A program made the translations under genes and the position numbers. DNA of 64,000 bases, taken from the NCBI RefSeq assembly GCF_004795105.1, contig NZ_SSBL01000006.1:124001-188000 (forward strand). Direction: 5' to 3'. Below are positions 1 to 7,879 of the stretch, piece by piece; the first letter of the stretch is position 1, and each line of letters starts with the position of its first letter. This DNA comes from Streptomyces sp. A0642 (GTDB taxonomy: Bacteria; Actinomycetota; Actinomycetes; Streptomycetales; Streptomycetaceae). The notes beneath the pieces are model-generated. The model was not told where the DNA came from, searched no databases, and saw only the letters and a list, made by a program, of their open reading frames with translations.

Positions 1-225
1 GCCTTCACGCCCCGGAACGAGCTGGGCGTCCTCGATCACGATGTCACGCTGCCCTCCGGGGAAACCGTCTACAACCCGGTGCGGGTGATCGCCGACGGCT
101 CCGCGTGCGAGGTGGTGTTCACCCTGCGACGGGGGCCCGGCGTCGGTGACGCGGACTTCCAGCGGGACGCCGACATGGTCGCCGCGGACCTGGTGCGGCT
201 CAAGGAGCTCACGGAGGCCGTCTGA
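1..225 (+). CDS. SRPBCC-family protein (3' end only)
   Basis: This is the last 74 codons of a gene that begins before the window, read in frame 1 and ending in TGA. The visible segment runs from a beta-strand region (VTLPSGETVYNPVRVIADG) through EVVFTLRRGPGV to a C-terminal helix (DADFQRDADMVAADLVRLKEL). The TLRR-PG-SD-F-RDA-VAADL-LK pattern is the usual end of actinobacterial polyketide-cyclase/START-like SRPBCC proteins, whose helix-grip fold binds hydrophobic ligands. The ligand cannot be told from this fragment. No terminator is obvious directly after it. Confidence 0.75.
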   Translation, partial: AFTPRNELGVLDHDVTLPSGETVYNPVRVIADGSACEVVFTLRRGPGVGDADFQRDADMVAADLVRLKELTEAV

Positions 226-549
226 CCCGGTCCGCTGATGGCGGGCACGCAGTGCACGCGAAAGGCCCGGGGCGCCTGGAAGGGGCGCCTCGCGGCCATG
301 GCGCCGGGGGCGGGGCTCGCCCTCCGGTCGGGGTGCAGGAGTGGCGGGATAAAGAATGCGCTTGCTCCGCACCCTCGTCATGCGCGCAGCCCGGGCGACG
401 CACCCTCCGGGGATCCCCGTCGAGGGCTCGAATCACGCCCGAAGTCCGGAGAATGCGGGGCAGTTGACGCAAGAGATGTGGCGTTGCCCACTCCCCGTGC
501 GTCCAGAGTCTTGCCAGCCTCGCGGGCGCCGCCCTATTCTCACGGACCA

Positions 550-561
550 GAAAGCGCTTTC
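550..561. promoter_or_regulatory. Palindromic operator GAAAGCGCTTTC upstream of pectate lyase
   Basis: A perfect 12-bp palindrome lies about 250 bp before the pectate lyase start. Its AGCGCT-type centre is typical of LacI-family operators in Streptomyces. The rest of the gene-free stretch 226-811 shows no coding pattern I can support. Assigning the site to the pectate lyase rests on position only, and the regulator is not in the window. Confidence 0.45.
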
Positions 562-811
562 CATGAAAGTGAGTCCCGTCCGCTCCGGTGGCAGTGCATT
601 GAGGGCAACCGCCGCGACATCGCGAGCGAGCCGCCACCGATTCGTTTCCAGGCCGCAACGGCGCGGCCGTCGATCGCCCCGAAGAAGTGCACCCGCAACC
701 ACGCTGAGCAGGGTCTGCCCGGAGAGGAACGGCGGCCGAAACAGGCTGTCGGGATGACATGGGCATGCCATTTCGCGTCCGGCCTACGAAGACGTACAGG
801 GAGAAACCAGC

Positions 812-2377
812 ATGAAAAGACCAGTTTCCATGCGACTCTACGCGGCGCTGACCACGGCCGCTCTCGCCGCCGCGACCGGTGTCGTCGTGTCGATGCCGTC
901 GGCGTCGGCCGCGACCGGCGGCGTCACCGGTTATGCGACCCAGAACGGCGGGACCACCGGCGGGGCCGGCGGGCAGACGGTCCGGGCCACCACGGGCACC
1001 GCGATCCACCAGGCCCTGTGCAGCCGGGCCAGCAGCAGCACCCCGATCACCATCGAGGTCGAGGGGACCATCAACCACGCCAACACCGCCAAGGTGTCCG
1101 GCGACAGCTGCAACACGGCAGCCGGTGTGATCGAGCTCAAGCAGATCAGCAACGTCACCCTCGTGGGTGTCGGCAGTGGAGCCGTCTTCGATCAACTGGG
1201 CATCCACATACGCCAGTCCAGCAACATCATCATCCAGAACGTGACCGTCCGGAACGTCAAGAAGTCGGGATCGCCCACGTCCAACGGCGGTGACGCCATC
1301 GGCATGGAGAGCGACGTCCGCAACGTCTGGGTCGACCACGCCAGCCTGGAGGCGTCGGGAGGGGAGGCGGAAGGGTTCGACGGCCTCTTCGACATGAAGG
1401 ACAACACGCAGTACGTCACGCTGTCCTACAGCACGCTGCGCAACTCCGGCCGCGGCGGTCTGATCGGGTCCAGTGAGACCGAACTCTCCAACGGCTTCGT
1501 GACGTTCCACCACAACCTGTACGAGAACCTGGACTCCCGCACCCCGCTGCTGCGCGGGGGAACCGCCCACATCTACAACAACTACTACGTGAAGCTCAAC
1601 GAGTCAGGGATCAACTCCCGGGCCGGCGCCCACGCGAAGGTGGACAACAACTACTTCAAGGACTCCAAGGACGTCCTGGGCACGTTCTACACCGACGCCG
1701 CCGGATACTGGCAGGTCAGCGGCAACACGTTCGACAACGTGACGTGGTCCGCGCACGGCAGTGAGTACAACCCGGCCGGGCCCGACCCGAAGTCCAACAC
1801 CACGGTCAGCATCCCCTACGCCTACAGCCTCGACGCGGCGGCGTGCGTGCCCGGCATCGTGGCGCAGACGGCAGGCGCCAACAAGGGGCTGAAGGTGTCG
1901 GACGGCAACTGCTCGACGCAGACGCAGACGCCGACCCCGACCCCGACCCCGGACCCGACCGACCCGACGCCCGACCCGACCGACCCCACCCCGGACCCGA
2001 CGGGCCCCACCGGCACCAACCTCAGCATCGGCGCCGGCTCCGACGGATCGAGCAAGGCCGACGGGACGAGCTACGGCAACGTGCGGGACGGTGACCTGAG
2101 CACCTACTGGTCTCCCGCCGGAGCCACCGGCTCGGTCTCCGTCAAATGGGGCTCCGCGACCACCGTCTCCTCGGTCAACATCCGGGAGGCGTCCGGTTCC
2201 GCGGGCAGCATCCAGTCCTGGAAGGTGCTCAACGGCGACACCGGTGCCGTGCTGAGTTCCGGCACCGGCGCGGGTGCCATCAGGATCCCGCAGACCTCGT
2301 TGCGCAAGATCACCTTCCAGATCACCGGCTCGACCGGCACCCCGAAGATCGCCGAATTCGAGACGTACGCGGGGTGA
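812..2377 (+). CDS. Secreted pectate lyase (PL1) with C-terminal carbohydrate-binding-like domain
   Basis: A 521-aa secreted enzyme expected to cleave polygalacturonate by beta-elimination. Residues 1 to about 34 form a signal peptide (MKRP, hydrophobic core, cut near ASA-AT). The PL1 beta-helix domain covers about 35-355. It shows the VWVDHASL segment near 171, an Asp-rich calcium-site region (DGLFDMKDN, about 190-200) and the RTPLLR motif near 243 that supplies the catalytic Arg in PL1. A Thr-Pro-Asp-rich linker (about 370-405) leads to a 110-residue C-terminal beta-sandwich resembling discoidin/F5-8C binding modules. The start has a GGGAGA ribosome site. It stands alone, and a GAAAGCGCTTTC palindrome lies upstream. 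Confidence 0.9.
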   Translation: MKRPVSMRLYAALTTAALAAATGVVVSMPSASAATGGVTGYATQNGGTTGGAGGQTVRATTGTAIHQALCSRASSSTPITIEVEGTINHANTAKVSGDSCNTAAGVIELKQISNVTLVGVGSGAVFDQLGIHIRQSSNIIIQNVTVRNVKKSGSPTSNGGDAIGMESDVRNVWVDHASLEASGGEAEGFDGLFDMKDNTQYVTLSYSTLRNSGRGGLIGSSETELSNGFVTFHHNLYENLDSRTPLLRGGTAHIYNNYYVKLNESGINSRAGAHAKVDNNYFKDSKDVLGTFYTDAAGYWQVSGNTFDNVTWSAHGSEYNPAGPDPKSNTTVSIPYAYSLDAAACVPGIVAQTAGANKGLKVSDGNCSTQTQTPTPTPTPDPTDPTPDPTDPTPDPTGPTGTNLSIGAGSDGSSKADGTSYGNVRDGDLSTYWSPAGATGSVSVKWGSATTVSSVNIREASGSAGSIQSWKVLNGDTGAVLSSGTGAGAIRIPQTSLRKITFQITGSTGTPKIAEFETYAG

Positions 2378-2521
2378 GGGGGTAAAGCCCCTCCGGCGGA
2401 TCCCGTACGCCGGCGGGACTCGCGGAGCGCCCCTGCGGACGGCCCGCTCGCCGGGCTGCCGGCATGACCGCCGCGATGGCGGCCATGCCGGCTCGACGGC
2501 GGCCGGGCATCCTCGTCCCCG

Positions 2522-4681
2522 TCAGCGGCTCGTGAGGATGACGAGCCGCTGGGTCGCACGGGTCATCGCGACATAGCGGTCGACCGCTCCTTCGACACCC
2601 GTGCCGAACTGCTCCGGGTCGATGAGGACGACGAGATCGAACTCGAGCCCCTTCGACAGTTCCGGAGTCAGTGACCGGACCCGGGGCGTCGCGCGGAAGG
2701 CGGGATCGCCGATGACGCAGGCGATTCCGTCGCCATGCGCGGTGAGCCAGGTGTCCAGGACCGTGTGGAGCCGGGCGGCATTCCCGTACTCCACGGGAAC
2801 TCCGCTGCTGCGGATGGAGACCGGCACGTTGGCGTCGGGGAGCGCGGCCCGGATGACCGGCTCGGCCTCCTTCATGACCTCCTCCGGCGTCCGGTAGTTG
2901 ATGCTCAGAGAGGTCTGGCTGATCCGGTCGAAGCCGACCCGCTCCAGCCGCTCCTGCCAGGACTCCGTGAATCCGTGCCTGGCCTGGGCGCGGTCCCCGA
3001 CGATGGTGAAGCTCCGGGACGGGCAGCGCAGCAGCAGCATCTGCCATTCCGCATCGGTCAGTTCCTGCGCCTCGTCCACGACGATGTGCGCGAACGGCCC
3101 GGCGAGCGGATCCGGCTCGCCTCCGGGCAGCGCCGACCCGTCGGCCAGGGTGTCCTTCAGGTCCTGACCGCGCAGCATCGTGACCGCCCCTTCGCCGTCG
3201 GCGTCGGCCTCCAGCAGGGCGTCGATGACGTGGGCCATGTGTGCGCGCTCGGACGAGAGGGTCGCGCTGTGCCGGCGCCGGCGCAGCGACGCCTCCGGGT
3301 CGCCGAGCCGCTGGCGTGCCGCGTCCAGGAAGGGCAGATCGGACACCGTCCAGGCCCGGGCGTCCGCGCGCTGCAGCCGCGACACGTCGTCGCGGCCCAG
3401 CCAGGGAGCGCAGACGCGCAGATAGGCGGGTACCGACCACAGGTCCCCGACGAGGTCGGCCGCTTCGATCAGTGGCCACGCACGGTCGAAGGCCGTGAGC
3501 AACTCGCGGTTACCCGACAGGGACTTGTGGAGCAGGTCGTCCGGCACGTCGCCGTCGTGCCGGTCCACCAGGATCGTGACCAGCTCCTCCAGGACCTGGT
3601 CGCGCGCCTCGTTGTGCGGAACGCCGGGCGCCGCTTCGAACGCCACGGCCCAGTCGTCGGCGCCCAGCCGGATGTCGGACCACGGGGTCGTGACCGTCAT
3701 CCCCTGGGCGGGAGGTTCCTCGTAGAACCCGACGGCCGCGTCGATGGCCTTCACCAGCTCCGCCGACGCCTTCAGCCGGGCCACGTCCGCATCCGTTTCC
3801 ACGGCTGCTCCGGCTCCCTCGGCGACGAGGTCGCGCAGGGTGCAGGTCTGCACGCCCTCCTCCCCGAGGCTCGGCAGGACGTCGGCGACGTACCCCAGGT
3901 AGGGCTCGTGCGGACCGACGAACAGCACGCCACCGCGGTGGTGGCCGAGGCGGGGGTCGGAGTAGAGCAGATACGCGGAACGGTGCAGCGCGACGACGGT
4001 CTTTCCGGTGCCGGGGCCACCGTCGACGACGAGCGCACCACGGGACCCCGCGCGGATGACGGCGTCCTGGTCGGCCTGGATGGTGCCGAGCACGTCGCGC
4101 ATCCGTGCCGACCTGTTCGCACCCAGGGTGGCGATGAAGGCGGACTGGTCGTCCAGCGCCGCATGACCGGCACCCCCCTCCGGGGTGAACACCTCGTCCC
4201 AGAAGTCACTGACCCGGCCCCCGGTCCAGCGGTACCTGCGGCGGCTCGCCAGACCCATCGGATCGGCATGGGTGGCGCCGAAGAACGGCTCGGCCGCGGG
4301 GGAGCGCCAGTCGAGCAGCAGCCGACGGCCCGTGCTGTCCGTGAGGCCGAGCCTCCCGACGTACACGGGCTCCGCGTCTCCGGCGCCGGCCATGTGGCCG
4401 AGACACAGATCCAGGCCGAACCGGCGCAGCGTGCGCAGCCGCGCGGTCAGCCGGTGGATCTCGATGTCCCGGTCCATCGCCTGACGGCCCATCCCGCCGG
4501 GCGACCTGCGCGCGGCGTCGAGGCGCGCGGACAACTCGGTGACCGACTGATCGAGGCACGCGGCGATGGCCGCGAAATGCCTCTCGTCGCCGGCGATGAG
4601 ATCAGGGGCGGCCTTGGAGGCGAGACGGTCGGGAAGGCCGAACGCGCTGGTGGCCGGAAGGCCGCTGCTCAGAGGGCTCAC
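2522..4681 (-). CDS. helR: HelR-type RNA polymerase-associated helicase (rifamycin protection)
   Basis: A 719-aa protein of the HelD/UvrD superfamily, which removes stalled or drug-bound RNA polymerase from DNA. The N-terminal part (about 25-105) has the heptad-rich RHFAAIAACLDQSVTEL and RQAMDRDIEIHRLTARLRTLRRFGLD segments that form the coiled-coil arm of HelD. Walker A GGPGTGKT is near 221 and the Walker B-like VVDEAQEL near 535. The C-terminal helicase motif YVAMTRATQRLVIL closes the protein. HelR proteins of Streptomyces are known to displace rifamycins from RNA polymerase and are induced through an RAE, which is present upstream here. I chose the GTG at 4681 (GGAG 8 nt upstream). An in-frame ATG at 4816 would add an Arg-rich 45-aa extension that looks non-coding. 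Confidence 0.88.
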   Translation of the reverse strand: MSPLSSGLPATSAFGLPDRLASKAAPDLIAGDERHFAAIAACLDQSVTELSARLDAARRSPGGMGRQAMDRDIEIHRLTARLRTLRRFGLDLCLGHMAGAGDAEPVYVGRLGLTDSTGRRLLLDWRSPAAEPFFGATHADPMGLASRRRYRWTGGRVSDFWDEVFTPEGGAGHAALDDQSAFIATLGANRSARMRDVLGTIQADQDAVIRAGSRGALVVDGGPGTGKTVVALHRSAYLLYSDPRLGHHRGGVLFVGPHEPYLGYVADVLPSLGEEGVQTCTLRDLVAEGAGAAVETDADVARLKASAELVKAIDAAVGFYEEPPAQGMTVTTPWSDIRLGADDWAVAFEAAPGVPHNEARDQVLEELVTILVDRHDGDVPDDLLHKSLSGNRELLTAFDRAWPLIEAADLVGDLWSVPAYLRVCAPWLGRDDVSRLQRADARAWTVSDLPFLDAARQRLGDPEASLRRRRHSATLSSERAHMAHVIDALLEADADGEGAVTMLRGQDLKDTLADGSALPGGEPDPLAGPFAHIVVDEAQELTDAEWQMLLLRCPSRSFTIVGDRAQARHGFTESWQERLERVGFDRISQTSLSINYRTPEEVMKEAEPVIRAALPDANVPVSIRSSGVPVEYGNAARLHTVLDTWLTAHGDGIACVIGDPAFRATPRVRSLTPELSKGLEFDLVVLIDPEQFGTGVEGAVDRYVAMTRATQRLVILTSR

Positions 4682-4874
4682 GTCAGCGGCTCCGGTCCGC
4701 GCTCGCGCATGCGGCCGGTGCGCACGCGCGCACCTCGGCATGCGGTGCCGCAGGCTGAGCCCCACCCTCCGGCCGCCGTTGCCGCACCACCCGTGAACCG
4801 GCGAAAACATACGCACTTCGTGAATCTCCCATGTCCGCGGTTTCTGGCATCGGTGGGTGATTCTGCGGCAGGAC

Positions 4875-4897
4875 GGGGGCCTTGCCGCAAGCCCCCC
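4875..4897 (-). promoter_or_regulatory. Rifamycin-associated element (RAE) in the helR leader
   Basis: On the minus strand positions 4895-4877 read GGGGCTTGCGGCAAGGCCC, which is exactly the 19-bp RAE as I know it from rifamycin-inactivation genes. The repeat extends to 4875-4897 with a single mismatch pair (4880/4892). A TATAGC hexamer lies just upstream (about 4907-4912), so transcription would start at or just before the element, and the RAE would sit in the initial transcribed region, about 200 nt ahead of helR. Confidence 0.85.
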
Positions 4898-4988
4898 ACT
4901 GCGCTATAAGTTGAGAGTGGCGAGAGGTGGGCACTCCCTCTTGCCCTTCCTCAGCGGTTCCGGCGGTCGCCTCCTTCCGTTCGCGCCG

Positions 4989-5444
4989 TCAGCCGAGCCA
5001 GTCGCCGTCGCGCATCAGGTCGCGCCCCCGCAGCTCATTCGCCTCACGCCAGGCCTGGATCCGTTGGGGCCGAATCCGGAAGTACTGGTACCTCTCGGCG
5101 GACTCCTGCGGGTCGAAGCCGGTCCGGGCCGCGAACGCGTCGGCCGTCCCGGGTGCGAGCCCCGCGACGTCCACCGGCTCGGCGGTCCCGTCGACGATCA
5201 CCACGTCGCGGGTCGGCCCCAGGCTGAGCCGCACGCGGGCGTCCGCCAGCAGGTTGCGGCCGGTGGCGGAGGCGCGCGGTGTCGACACGAGGAACACGTC
5301 TCCGTCCCAGAGATACGACAGCGGGACGAGGTGGACGCCGCCCGGGGAACCCGATGTGGCGACCCAGAGATCGATCTCGCTCTCCAGCCGTGCGCGGGTG
5401 TCCCGCAGCCTCTCCTCAAGCGCACGCGGTGGCGCTCCCGTCAT
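4989..5444 (-). CDS. Pyridoxamine 5'-phosphate oxidase-fold (split-barrel) protein
   Basis: A 151-aa protein with the split-barrel flavin/F420-binding pattern: an N-terminal helix (RALEERLRDTRARLE), then strands DLWVATSGSPGGVHLVPLSYLWDGDVFLVSTPRASATGRNLLADARVRLSLG, a conserved DVVIVDGTAEPVD strand, and the C-terminal YQYFRIRPQRIQAWREANELRGRDLMRDGDW. This ending is typical of small actinobacterial PPOX proteins that use F420 or FMN as redox carrier. The substrate is unknown. The start ATG at 5444 has GGAGG four bases upstream; an in-frame GTG five codons earlier is less likely. It is a single-gene unit, insulated from the AraC gene by the hairpin at 5464-5494. Confidence 0.8.
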   Translation of the reverse strand: MTGAPPRALEERLRDTRARLESEIDLWVATSGSPGGVHLVPLSYLWDGDVFLVSTPRASATGRNLLADARVRLSLGPTRDVVIVDGTAEPVDVAGLAPGTADAFAARTGFDPQESAERYQYFRIRPQRIQAWREANELRGRDLMRDGDWLG

Positions 5445-5463
5445 GATGCCTCCAGTCACTCGG

Positions 5464-5494
5464 CGCGGAGCCTCCCCCCGGGGGAGGCTCCGCG
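5464..5494. terminator. Strong hairpin between AraC and PPOX genes
   Basis: A near-perfect inverted repeat with CGCGGAGCCTCCCC arms and a very short loop. It sits after the stop of the minus-strand AraC gene and just before the PPOX start, so it most likely ends the VOC-AraC transcript. Confidence 0.65.
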
Positions 5495-5529
5495 GTGATG
5501 TGCGCGGGCCGGCGGCTCACCGGTGGGAG

Positions 5530-6042
5530 TCACGACGTCCGGCCCGCTTTCACGAGGGGATGTCCGTATCGCGCCGACTCCCCTCGGACGCAGGCGGGTT
5601 CCGGCTCGACGGCCGACGCGTGCCGCCGCCCCGCCTGTTCAGGCACCCACGGCGTCATCACGGCGCCGCCGCCCGCCGCACGGCGCCGGTAGAGGTGAGG
5701 CGCTACGCCGGCGAACTCGGTGAAGTGCGTACGGAAGATGCCCGGCGAGAGACAGCCGACCGCACGACGCGCCTCCGCGACACCGAGGTCACCGTGGAGC
5801 AGCAGGACGGCCGCGCGTTCGACGCGACGGGCCATCAGATACGCGTACGGAGACGTGCCGTAGGCCAGCCGGAACTGCCTGCTGAGAAGCCCGGCCGGCA
5901 CGTTCACGTCGCGGGCGAGTGTTTCGACGTTCAGTGGCTGCGCGTACTCGCGGTCGATCCGGTCGCGTACGCGACGCAGTCGTGCGAAGTCGCTCAGGCG
6001 CTGCGCCGCGATGCGGGCGCGCCCCCACGCGGGGCGACACAT
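5530..6042 (-). CDS. AraC-family transcriptional regulator
   Basis: A 170-aa DNA-binding protein consisting almost only of the AraC double helix-turn-helix. The first HTH is RRVRDRIDREYAQPLNVETLARDVNVPAGLLSRQFRLAYGTSPYAYLMARRVERA (about 25-80). The second is LGVAEARRAVGCLSPGIFRTHFTEFAGVAPHLYRRR (about 86-120). The C-terminal 45 residues are low in structure. No ligand domain is present, which is common for regulators paired with a small VOC enzyme, and the VOC gene lies directly upstream on the same strand (125 bp). The start at 6042 is preferred because GGGAG lies 5 nt before it; the ATG at 6054 is too close to that site. Confidence 0.85.
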   Translation of the reverse strand: MCRPAWGRARIAAQRLSDFARLRRVRDRIDREYAQPLNVETLARDVNVPAGLLSRQFRLAYGTSPYAYLMARRVERAAVLLLHGDLGVAEARRAVGCLSPGIFRTHFTEFAGVAPHLYRRRAAGGGAVMTPWVPEQAGRRHASAVEPEPACVRGESARYGHPLVKAGRTS

Positions 6043-6166
6043 GTGAGCTCCCATTCGTCGGTGGCCGTGCGCACAGGGAGCGCGGCGGCACGGGCTCCCG
6101 GCCGCCGGACTCCTTACGGGTGGTCGCCGTGCCGGCCTCCGCGGCCGGGTCGATGACCGAGACGGT

Positions 6167-6577
6167 TCAGCGAAGCTCCTGGATGCGGACCAGGTTGCCC
6201 GCCGGATCGCGGAAGGCGCAGTCGCGGATGCCGTACGGCTGCTCGGTCGGCTCCTGGACGACCTCGGTGTCGCTCGACTGCACCTTCTCGAACGTGGCGT
6301 CGAGGTCCGGGGTGGCCAGGAGGATCCATCCGTATGTGCCCTTGGCCATCATTTCGGTGATGGTGCGGCGCTCGTCCTCGGTGATCCCCGGGTCGATGGC
6401 CGGCGGCGCCAGCAGGAGGGAGGTGCTGGGCTGTCCGACGGGGCCGACCGTGATCCAGCGCATCTTGCCCTGACCGACATCGCTGCGGACCTCGAAGCCG
6501 AGGACGTCGCGGTAGAAGGCCACGGACGCGTCCGGGTCGTCGTGCGGAAGGAAGCTGGTGTGAATGCTGATGTCCAT
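6167..6577 (-). CDS. VOC-family (glyoxalase-like) protein
   Basis: A 136-aa vicinal-oxygen-chelate fold protein with two beta-alpha-beta-beta-beta modules: ISIHTSFLPHDDPDASVAFYRDVLGFEVRSD at the start and GIRDCAFRDPAGNLVRIQE at the end. His6, followed by the DPDASVAFYRDVLGFEV helix, and the Glu of the final RIQE strand are the usual metal-ligand positions. Members of this group act on small electrophilic compounds or simply bind ligands; the substrate is unknown here. It is first in a probable two-gene unit with the AraC regulator downstream, an arrangement common in Streptomyces, where the regulator probably responds to the VOC protein's substrate. Confidence 0.85.
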   Translation of the reverse strand: MDISIHTSFLPHDDPDASVAFYRDVLGFEVRSDVGQGKMRWITVGPVGQPSTSLLLAPPAIDPGITEDERRTITEMMAKGTYGWILLATPDLDATFEKVQSSDTEVVQEPTEQPYGIRDCAFRDPAGNLVRIQELR

Positions 6578-6701
6578 GACGATCAGGCTAGAGCCGCTTC
6601 CGCGGGCCGCGCTTCTCGATTCCTGATCGATGCGGCCGCTTCCTCCGTCAGTTCGTCGGCCGCCGGAGAAGCCGCCCGGGCCAGGGAGCCGCGAAGGCCT
6701 G

Positions 6702-7670
6702 TCAGTCCAGCCGGGTCAGGTCCGGTCGCAGTCGTTGCCAGACCGGATGGCGCAGCCGGCCGGTCCTGGTCCACTCCGACGCCGTGACCTCCGCGACCAG
6801 TCGCGGTTCCACCCAATGGGCGCCGGCCACGTCGACAGGATCGGTGAACGGGGACGTCGACCGTGCGAGGACCGTGAAGTACGCCGTGAGTTCGCTCTGT
6901 TCGCGCTCGGACAGCCCGGATCCGACCGACCCCGCGTACCGCAGCCCCGACGGCCCGGTGACGCCTACGAGTACCGCCCCCGGCACACCCGCGGCGGCGC
7001 CTCGCCGCTGGGTCCAGCCGCCGATGATCACGTCCAGGGTCTCCACCCGCTTGGTCTTGCGCCAGTGAGCCGATCGGGTGCCGGGTGCGTACGGGGAGGA
7101 GAGCCGTTTGGCCACCACGCCCTCCAGGCCTCCGCGCATCACCGCCTCCCACACCTGCGTACTGCGCCCGTGTACGTAGGAGGGCGCCGACCAGTGCGCC
7201 CCGCTCGGCCCCAGGGCGGAAAGGGTCTCGCGACGCTCCCCGTACGGGGCGTCGAGCAGCAGGAGGCCGTCGACGTACATGACGTCGAAGATCATCAGGT
7301 GGACGGGGCAGTCCAGCGCCAGGCGTCCGGCGCGTCGCGCGTTGACCACGCCCATCCGGCTCTGGAGCCGGCCGAAGTCGGACCGTCCGGAAGCGTCGAG
7401 GACCACCAGTTCGCCGTCCAGGACCACGCCGCGCCCGCGCAGTTCGCCGCCCAGCGCCTGCAGCTCCGGATACGTCACCGTGATGTCGTTGCCGTTCCGG
7501 GAGGTCAGCCTCACCGATCCGTCGCCCGTCGTGCTCAGGACGCAGCGGACACCGTCCCACTTGGTCTCGAACGCCCAGTCCGAGTCGGGCACGGGAAGCG
7601 GACCCGGCACGGCCATCATCGGTGCGATCGACGGCGGCGACCAGAGGGTGCCGGGAGGAGGCGGAGCCAT
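6702..7670 (-). CDS. ATP-dependent DNA ligase (LigC/LigD-type)
   Basis: A 322-aa ligase that seals DNA nicks through a lysine-AMP intermediate. The adenylation domain has motif I FETKWDGVRCV (Lys near 41), motif III-like LDGELVVLD, motif IV LEGVVAKRLSS and motif V HWRKTKRVETLDVIIGG. The OB-fold domain follows (GAVLVGVTGPSGLRYAGSVGSGL to ASEWTRTGRLRHPVWQRLRPD). Size and motif spacing fit the short actinobacterial ligases related to the LigD ligase domain, used in end joining and repair. No polymerase or Ku gene is adjacent. The ATG at 7670 begins the family-typical MAPPPPGTLWSPPSIAPMM; the ribosome site is weak. A longer reading from 7850 would be Arg-rich and is unlikely. Confidence 0.88.
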   Translation of the reverse strand: MAPPPPGTLWSPPSIAPMMAVPGPLPVPDSDWAFETKWDGVRCVLSTTGDGSVRLTSRNGNDITVTYPELQALGGELRGRGVVLDGELVVLDASGRSDFGRLQSRMGVVNARRAGRLALDCPVHLMIFDVMYVDGLLLLDAPYGERRETLSALGPSGAHWSAPSYVHGRSTQVWEAVMRGGLEGVVAKRLSSPYAPGTRSAHWRKTKRVETLDVIIGGWTQRRGAAAGVPGAVLVGVTGPSGLRYAGSVGSGLSEREQSELTAYFTVLARSTSPFTDPVDVAGAHWVEPRLVAEVTASEWTRTGRLRHPVWQRLRPDLTRLD

Positions 7671-7879
7671 ACCGTCGATGATCGAACGTCCGGCGCGACC
7701 GCGCGATCCATCTGCGGCGGCATCCCTTCCCGGTCGGGCGGCGGCGCCGTGCCCGGAGCGCGGATCTCGGGCGTCCGCATCGAGAACTACAGGCCATCGG
7801 GGCATGCCGGCCGGGCCTCCAGGGGGCCCGGGTGGCCGATACGCACCCACCGCGCCCGCCCGGCCTGCACAATGCGGTG

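Noticed and set aside
415..440. GGCTCGAATC resembling a tRNA T-loop
   Set aside because: No matching acceptor, D-arm or anticodon stems could be folded around it.
1915..2020. Tandem repeat in the pectate lyase gene as a possible CRISPR-like array
   Set aside because: It encodes the Thr-Pro-Asp linker of the enzyme; units are 15-18 bp, in frame and without spacers.
4816..4816. ATG at 4816 as the helR start
   Set aside because: It would add 45 Arg-rich residues with poor ribosome-site spacing; the GTG at 4681 fits better. It is kept only as an alternative.
2735..4909. A 724-codon open frame on the plus strand opposite helR
   Set aside because: It is a GC-bias shadow: Arg/Gly/Val/Pro-rich with no domains, while the minus strand carries all helicase motifs.
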